Assembly (NCBI GenBank): GCA_018903015.1
Contig: JAHIPR010000043.1
Span: 1 to 9,885 of the forward strand
DNA: 9,885 nt
Direction: 5' to 3'
Origin: a bacterium
GTDB lineage: Bacteria; Atribacterota; JS1; SB-45; 34-128
The first letter of the stretch is position 1, and every line of letters starts with the position of its first letter. The position numbers and the translations under genes are program-made. Shown here piece by piece: positions 5,961-9,885 of the stretch. The notes beneath the pieces were generated by a model. That model did not search any database. It was not told the DNA's origin and worked only from the letters and a program-made list of their open reading frames with translations.

Positions 5961-5969
5961 AAGGAAGGA
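5961..5969 (+). promoter_or_regulatory. ribosome binding site AAGGAAGGA selecting the ATG at 5972
   Basis: This purine run directly precedes ATG 5972 and lies downstream of the alternative in-frame ATG at 5957, which has no ribosome site of its own. It therefore fixes the start of the [2Fe-2S] protein. Confidence 0.7.
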
Positions 5970-5971
5970 TT

Positions 5972-6340
5972 ATGAAAAATTTAGAAGAATTAAAATTGAT
6001 GCGAGAGAAGGCGAAAAAAAACTTACAGCTGCGTTCTGGGAAATACCGTGTAAAAATTGTAGTAGGTATGGGTAGTTGTGGAATTGCTGCTGGTGCCAGA
6101 GAAGTGATGAGTGAGTTTTTAGATTTAATTGAAAAAAATAAGAAAACGGATATCACAGTTACTGCTTCCGGTTGCTATGGATTTTGCGCCCAAGAACCCA
6201 TGATTCATGTTTATATTGAAGATAAACCACCTGTTGTATATCGGAACGTAGACCCGAAAGCAGCCCAGGAAATATTTAATAGTCATATATTGAATAATAA
6301 AGTTGTAGAAAAATATCTTTTTCTAATGGGGGAAAAATAA
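5972..6340 (+). CDS. stand-alone thioredoxin-fold (2Fe-2S) ferredoxin-domain protein
   Basis: A 122-residue soluble protein of the thioredoxin-like [2Fe-2S] ferredoxin type, found next to NuoE/NuoF-like subunits of NADH-dependent hydrogenases. Cysteines are Cys36 (VGMGSCGIAAGAREVM region), Cys68 and Cys72 (SGCYGFC). Compared with the CxxxxC...CxxxC pattern in its two neighbours, the second Cys is replaced by the GIAAGA segment, leaving three. From memory the GIAAGA form is usual in this subfamily, so it need not be a defect, but cluster binding is not certain. The C-terminal part (PPVVYRNVDPKAAQEIF and HILNNKVVEKYLF) resembles the same part of the NuoF N-terminal domain. The start at 5972 is set by the ribosome site. 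Its stop shares a base with the NuoE start (TAATG). It is probably an extra electron-transfer or docking subunit of the complex; HydD-like naming is possible but unproven. Confidence 0.82.
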   Translation: MKNLEELKLMREKAKKNLQLRSGKYRVKIVVGMGSCGIAAGAREVMSEFLDLIEKNKKTDITVTASGCYGFCAQEPMIHVYIEDKPPVVYRNVDPKAAQEIFNSHILNNKVVEKYLFLMGEK

Positions 6341-6834
6341 TGATAGAAGCCATTGAGAAGTCAGATGAATTAACTAACCAAGAAAAATTTTATGAATTAA
6401 AGGTGTTTGTAAAAGAAAATAAAGAAAAAAAAGGTTATCTAATACCAGTATTATACAAGGCGCAGTCTTTATTTGGTTATCTGTCTCCCGAAGTTCAAAA
6501 AGCAGTCGCTGAAGAAATGAATATTTCTATAAGTGAAGTAGTTGGGGTAGTGACTTTTTATTCTTACTTTAAGACTCAGCCTATGGGACGACATACTGTT
6601 ACGATTTGTATGGGGACGGCGTGTTATGTAAGAGGTGCTAAAAAGATTCTAGAGGCATTACAGGGAAAATTAGGAATTAAAATGGGAGAAACGACTAAGG
6701 ATTTAAGATTTACACTGGGAGACCAACGTTGTTTTGGATCCTGTGGAATGGCTCCGGTAATCATGATTGATGGTAATATACACGGGCGTTTAACTCCCAG
6801 TAAATTAGATGCAATCTTAGAACAATGCAAATAG
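6340..6834 (+). CDS. nuoE: NuoE-like [2Fe-2S] subunit of NAD(P)H-linked bifurcating oxidoreductase (HydC-type)
   Basis: A 164-residue subunit of the NuoE/HydC family. An N-terminal helical bundle (about residues 14-70, including YLIPVLYKAQSLFGYLSPEV) is followed by the thioredoxin-fold domain with all four [2Fe-2S] ligands: Cys90 and Cys95 (CMGTACYVRGA), Cys131 and Cys135 (CFGSCGMAPV). The VVGVVTFYSYFK segment (68-79) is also typical. The length matches the family. It passes electrons between the NuoF flavin and the other clusters in trimeric NADH-dependent hydrogenases, formate dehydrogenases and complex I. It overlaps the previous gene by one base and sits 21 bases before the NuoF fusion, so the three are co-translated. 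Which catalytic subunit it serves cannot be seen here. Confidence 0.92.
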   Translation: MIEAIEKSDELTNQEKFYELKVFVKENKEKKGYLIPVLYKAQSLFGYLSPEVQKAVAEEMNISISEVVGVVTFYSYFKTQPMGRHTVTICMGTACYVRGAKKILEALQGKLGIKMGETTKDLRFTLGDQRCFGSCGMAPVIMIDGNIHGRLTPSKLDAILEQCK

Positions 6835-6855
6835 ATAGAAAAGGAGTAAATCATT

Positions 6856-9800
6856 ATGAATAATATAAGAATCCAAGTGCTTCTTTGTCATGGAACCTCT
6901 TGCATGTCTAACGGTGTAGTGAGCGTTAGAGAGGCTTTACAGGAGGATTTGCACAAGGCTGGTTTAGAGAAGGAAGTCGAAATAATTACGACCGGATGCA
7001 TGGGAATATGTGAATTGGGACCGGTTATGGTCGTTTATCCAGATGGGGTTTTTTATCAACGGGTAAAACCTGAAGATGCTGAAGAGATTGTGCAAGAGCA
7101 TTTATTAAAAGGTAGAGTGGTAAAACGACTCTTTTACAAAAAACCAAAAACCGAAGAATTAATAGCCAAGATAGAGGATATTGATTTTTTTAAATTACAA
7201 GAAAAAATTGCCCGTCGTAATTGCGGATTAATTGATGTAAATACAATTAATGACTACATTGGTGTTGATGGTTTTATGGCTTTAGGAAAAGCCTTAACGG
7301 AAATGACCCCACAAGAAGTAATTAATGAAGTGAAAAAATCGGGATTAAGAGGAAGGGGAGGAGCAGGATTCCCAACAGGATTAAAATGGGATTTTGCTGC
7401 CAAGGCTTCCGGTAAACAAAAATATATACTGTGCAATGCAGATGAAGGAGATCCCGGCGCATTTATGGATCGTAGCATGCTTGAAGGAGATTCTTACAGC
7501 GTAGTAGAAGCCATGATGATTGGTGGTTATGCCATTGGATCCAATCAGGGGTATATCTATGTACGTGCTGAATATCCATTGGCGATTGAAAGGCTAACCA
7601 TTGCTATTAATGAGATGCGAAAACATAAACTTTTAGGAAAAAATATTTTAGGAACTGGCTTTGATTTTGATGTTGAAATTAGGTTGGGGGCTGGTGCCTT
7701 TGTTTGCGGTGAAGAAACCGCTTTAATGCGTTCTATTGAAGGTAAACGGGGAGAACCTCGACCGCGACCTCCCTTTCCTGCACAAAAAGGGTTATTTGAA
7801 TATCCTTCTGTGTTAAATAATGTAGAAACCTTATCCAATATTCCCTATATTATTCTTTACGGAGCTGAAAAATTTGCCTCTATTGGCACTGAGAAAAGTA
7901 AAGGGACTAAAATATTTGCTCTTGCAGGTAATATTAATAATACCGGTTTAATAGAAGTTCCTATTGGCATTACCTTAGGAGAAATTGTTTACAATATCGG
8001 TGGTGGAATTCCTGGAAATAAAAAATTTAAAGCGGTGCAAATCGGAGGTCCATCAGGTGGATGTATTCCCAATAATCATCTCAATGTAAAAGTAGATTAT
8101 GAATCATTAAAAGAATTTGGAGCTATCATGGGTTCAGGTGGATTGATTGTAATGGATGAAGATACCTGCATGGTAGACATAGCCCGTTATTTTATGGAAT
8201 TTATACAGGAAGAATCATGCGGAAAATGTACCCCTTGTAGAGAAGGTACCCGAATCATGTTAGAAATATTAACTAGAATCTGCGAAGGAAAAGGTAGAAT
8301 GGAAGACTTGGACACTCTGGAAGGGTTAGCTTATCAGATAAAGGATAGTGCTCTGTGTGGCTTAGGACAGACTGGCCCTAATCCCGTTTTATCTACCCTT
8401 AGATATTTTAGAGATGAATATATTGAGCATATCAGAGATAAAAAATGTCGAGCTGGAGTGTGTGCAGAATTAGTATATACACCATGTTCCAATTCCTGTC
8501 CTGCTTCAGTCAATGTATCAGCATACTTAGCTTATACCAAGGTAGGAGATTATAAAAAAGCGATGCAGGCTCATTTAAAAAGTAATCCTTTCCCTGCGGT
8601 ATGTGGAGGGGTATGTCCGGCTTTTTGTGAATCAAGATGCTGGAGAAAAGATATTGATGATGCGATTAACATTCGTGCTGTCAAGCGATTTATGGCAGAT
8701 AAAGTCGATAATTATTTAGAATGTTTTCCGGAAAAACAAACACTGAATGGAATGAAGATTGCGGTTATAGGAGGTGGACCTTCGGGACTTTCCAATGCAT
8801 ATTTCTTAACTATGCTCGGGTATGAAGTGACGGTATTCGAAGCTCAACCAAAGGCCGGAGGAATGTTAACTTATGCTATTCCTGCCTACCGTTTACCAAA
8901 GGATATAGTGGAAAAAGAGATTCAATCCTTAGTAGATTATGGGGTGAATATTAAAACCAATTTGCGGATAGGAAAAGATATTACTTTGGATCAGTTAAGA
9001 AGAGAAGGATATAAAGCCTTTTATATTGCTGCCGGTGCCTGGAATTCTGTCATGCCTGGAATAGATAATTTAGAGGATCCAAGAATATTAAGTGGTTTGG
9101 AATTTCTTTCTAAATTTAATCAACTGGAAGAATTAAAAATTGGCAAAGAAGTTCTGGTCATTGGCGGTGGTAATTCAGCAATTGATGCTGCCAGAACTGC
9201 TAAAAGATTAGGAGCAGATGTTACTATTGCCTATCGAAGAACACGAGAAGAAATGCCTGCTGATGAAGCAGAAATTAATGAAGCTGAAAGAGAAGGTGTA
9301 ACAATTAACCTTTTACAAAATATTAAATCAATTAAATCTCAAAAAGATTACTTAGAAGTTGAATTGGTCAATATGAGATTAGGAGATTATGATGCATCAG
9401 GAAGACGTCGACCTATTGAAATTGAAGGATCATCTTTTGCAAGAAAAATTGATTGCTTAATTTTATCCATTGGACAAAAACCTGCGATTAGTGATTTAAT
9501 AGAAGGAGAAAAAATCCAACTTAATCGGAATAACACCATTCCTACAATAAAAGGCATTACTAAAAGTAAAGATATTTTTGCTGGCGGAGATGTAGCTTTA
9601 GGACCGGCAACGGTTGTAGAGGCTATTGGAGAAGCTCAAAATGCAGCCGAAGCAATCGATTTTTATCTGACTGGAAAGAAAAGGATTTACCCTTGGAGAT
9701 CGGAAGACTCAATAGATGTAGAGTTTGACCCTGAAGCGGAACCCGTGGAATTTATGCGTTCAAAGGATTGCCTTATTCCTGTTAAGGATAGAGGAATATA

Positions 9801-9885
9801 CAATGAAGTAGAAAAAACTTGGAATAAGGAAATTGCCTGTCGGGAAAGCAGTAGATGTCTACGTTGTGAATACCGTGAGGATTAA
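6856..9885 (+). CDS. NuoF/HydB-type NADH-FMN subunit fused to GltD/NfnB-type FAD-NAD(P)H module
   Basis: A 1009-residue multidomain redox protein. Residues 1-90: thioredoxin-fold [2Fe-2S] domain (Cys11, 16, 48, 52). Residues 110-525: NuoF core with the FMN/NADH sites GLRGRGGAGFPTGLKW (163-178), CNADEGDPGAFMDR (193-206) and GAGAFVCGEETALMRSIEGK (278-297), an SLBB-like part, and [4Fe-4S] ligands Cys455, 458, 461 and 501. A CRAGVC element (531-536) follows, as in HydB proteins. The usual HydB ferredoxin tail is then replaced by a GltD-type module. It has Fe-S cysteines 544, 548, 583, 587, 591 and 595, an FAD site VIGGGPSG (637-644), an NAD(P)H site VIGGGNSAIDAA (768-779) with Arg-Arg 794-795 nearby, which favours NADPH, and GGD (910-912) for FAD. 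A final CLRC ends at 1004. ATG follows AAGGAG (6841-6846). It probably exchanges electrons between NAD(H), NADP(H) and ferredoxin as part of a bifurcating complex with the preceding genes; this is inferred from the domains. Confidence 0.93.
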   Translation: MNNIRIQVLLCHGTSCMSNGVVSVREALQEDLHKAGLEKEVEIITTGCMGICELGPVMVVYPDGVFYQRVKPEDAEEIVQEHLLKGRVVKRLFYKKPKTEELIAKIEDIDFFKLQEKIARRNCGLIDVNTINDYIGVDGFMALGKALTEMTPQEVINEVKKSGLRGRGGAGFPTGLKWDFAAKASGKQKYILCNADEGDPGAFMDRSMLEGDSYSVVEAMMIGGYAIGSNQGYIYVRAEYPLAIERLTIAINEMRKHKLLGKNILGTGFDFDVEIRLGAGAFVCGEETALMRSIEGKRGEPRPRPPFPAQKGLFEYPSVLNNVETLSNIPYIILYGAEKFASIGTEKSKGTKIFALAGNINNTGLIEVPIGITLGEIVYNIGGGIPGNKKFKAVQIGGPSGGCIPNNHLNVKVDYESLKEFGAIMGSGGLIVMDEDTCMVDIARYFMEFIQEESCGKCTPCREGTRIMLEILTRICEGKGRMEDLDTLEGLAYQIKDSALCGLGQTGPNPVLSTLRYFRDEYIEHIRDKKCRAGVCAELVYTPCSNSCPASVNVSAYLAYTKVGDYKKAMQAHLKSNPFPAVCGGVCPAFCESRCWRKDIDDAINIRAVKRFMADKVDNYLECFPEKQTLNGMKIAVIGGGPSGLSNAYFLTMLGYEVTVFEAQPKAGGMLTYAIPAYRLPKDIVEKEIQSLVDYGVNIKTNLRIGKDITLDQLRREGYKAFYIAAGAWNSVMPGIDNLEDPRILSGLEFLSKFNQLEELKIGKEVLVIGGGNSAIDAARTAKRLGADVTIAYRRTREEMPADEAEINEAEREGVTINLLQNIKSIKSQKDYLEVELVNMRLGDYDASGRRRPIEIEGSSFARKIDCLILSIGQKPAISDLIEGEKIQLNRNNTIPTIKGITKSKDIFAGGDVALGPATVVEAIGEAQNAAEAIDFYLTGKKRIYPWRSEDSIDVEFDPEAEPVEFMRSKDCLIPVKDRGIYNEVEKTWNKEIACRESSRCLRCEYRED

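Noticed and set aside
5957..5971. Start of the [2Fe-2S] protein at ATG 5957
   Set aside because: There is no ribosome binding site before it, it overlaps the candidate -10 region, and AAGGAAGGA lies between it and the better ATG at 5972.
1..9885. CRISPR arrays, insertion sequences, tRNA or rRNA genes
   Set aside because: I read for regularly spaced repeats, transposase motifs with terminal inverted repeats, and tRNA-like cloverleaf ends; none was found.

Overview
The window is AT-rich, tightly packed bacterial DNA with every recognisable gene on the + strand. It suggests an anaerobic, hydrogen- or formate-metabolising fermentative bacterium. The reasons are a Mrp/Mbh-type membrane module ending in a dicluster ferredoxin, NADH-linked NuoE/NuoF-type flavoprotein subunits, and a DRTGG/ATPase/PHP cassette that I know from upstream of electron-bifurcating hydrogenase genes in Clostridia and relatives. 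Clostridia, Atribacterota-like and Thermotogota-like lineages are all plausible; the sequence alone does not settle it.

Region 1 (1-3373) is the 3' end of a membrane operon: a possible last few codons of an upstream gene, then MrpD, MrpE, MrpF, MrpG and a two-[4Fe-4S] NuoI/MbhN-like ferredoxin with a cysteine-rich C-terminal extension. The genes abut or overlap. The natural reading is the end of a ferredoxin-driven, ion-pumping group 4 [NiFe] hydrogenase (or related) complex whose hydrogenase subunits lie outside the window.

Region 2 (3374-3642) has no gene. It holds A/T tracts, two short repeat families and a weak stem-loop.

Region 3 (3643-5897) is a five-gene regulatory cassette: DRTGG protein 1, SpoIIAB/RsbW-like ATPase, DRTGG protein 2, PHP-domain protein, histidine-kinase-like ATPase. 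Three of the five are broken. DRTGG 1 has no usable start codon. The first ATPase has lost its N-terminal part and has an in-frame stop and a late frameshift. The PHP gene has no normal start codon, a frameshift in a T8 run, and substitutions at two expected metal ligands. DRTGG 2 and the last ATPase are intact.

Region 4 (5972-9885) encodes soluble electron-transfer subunits: a stand-alone thioredoxin-fold [2Fe-2S] protein, a NuoE-like [2Fe-2S] subunit, and a 1009-residue NuoF-type NADH/FMN subunit fused to a GltD/NfnB-type FAD-NAD(P)H module with extra Fe-S cysteines. These are intact. The catalytic partner (probably an [FeFe] hydrogenase or formate dehydrogenase) is not in the window and is expected just downstream.

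Together the two enzyme modules would handle the same currencies. The bifurcating flavoprotein links NAD(P)H and ferredoxin, and the membrane complex would oxidise ferredoxin and pump ions. The most noteworthy features are the selective decay of the regulatory cassette between two intact enzyme modules and the NuoF-GltD fusion.
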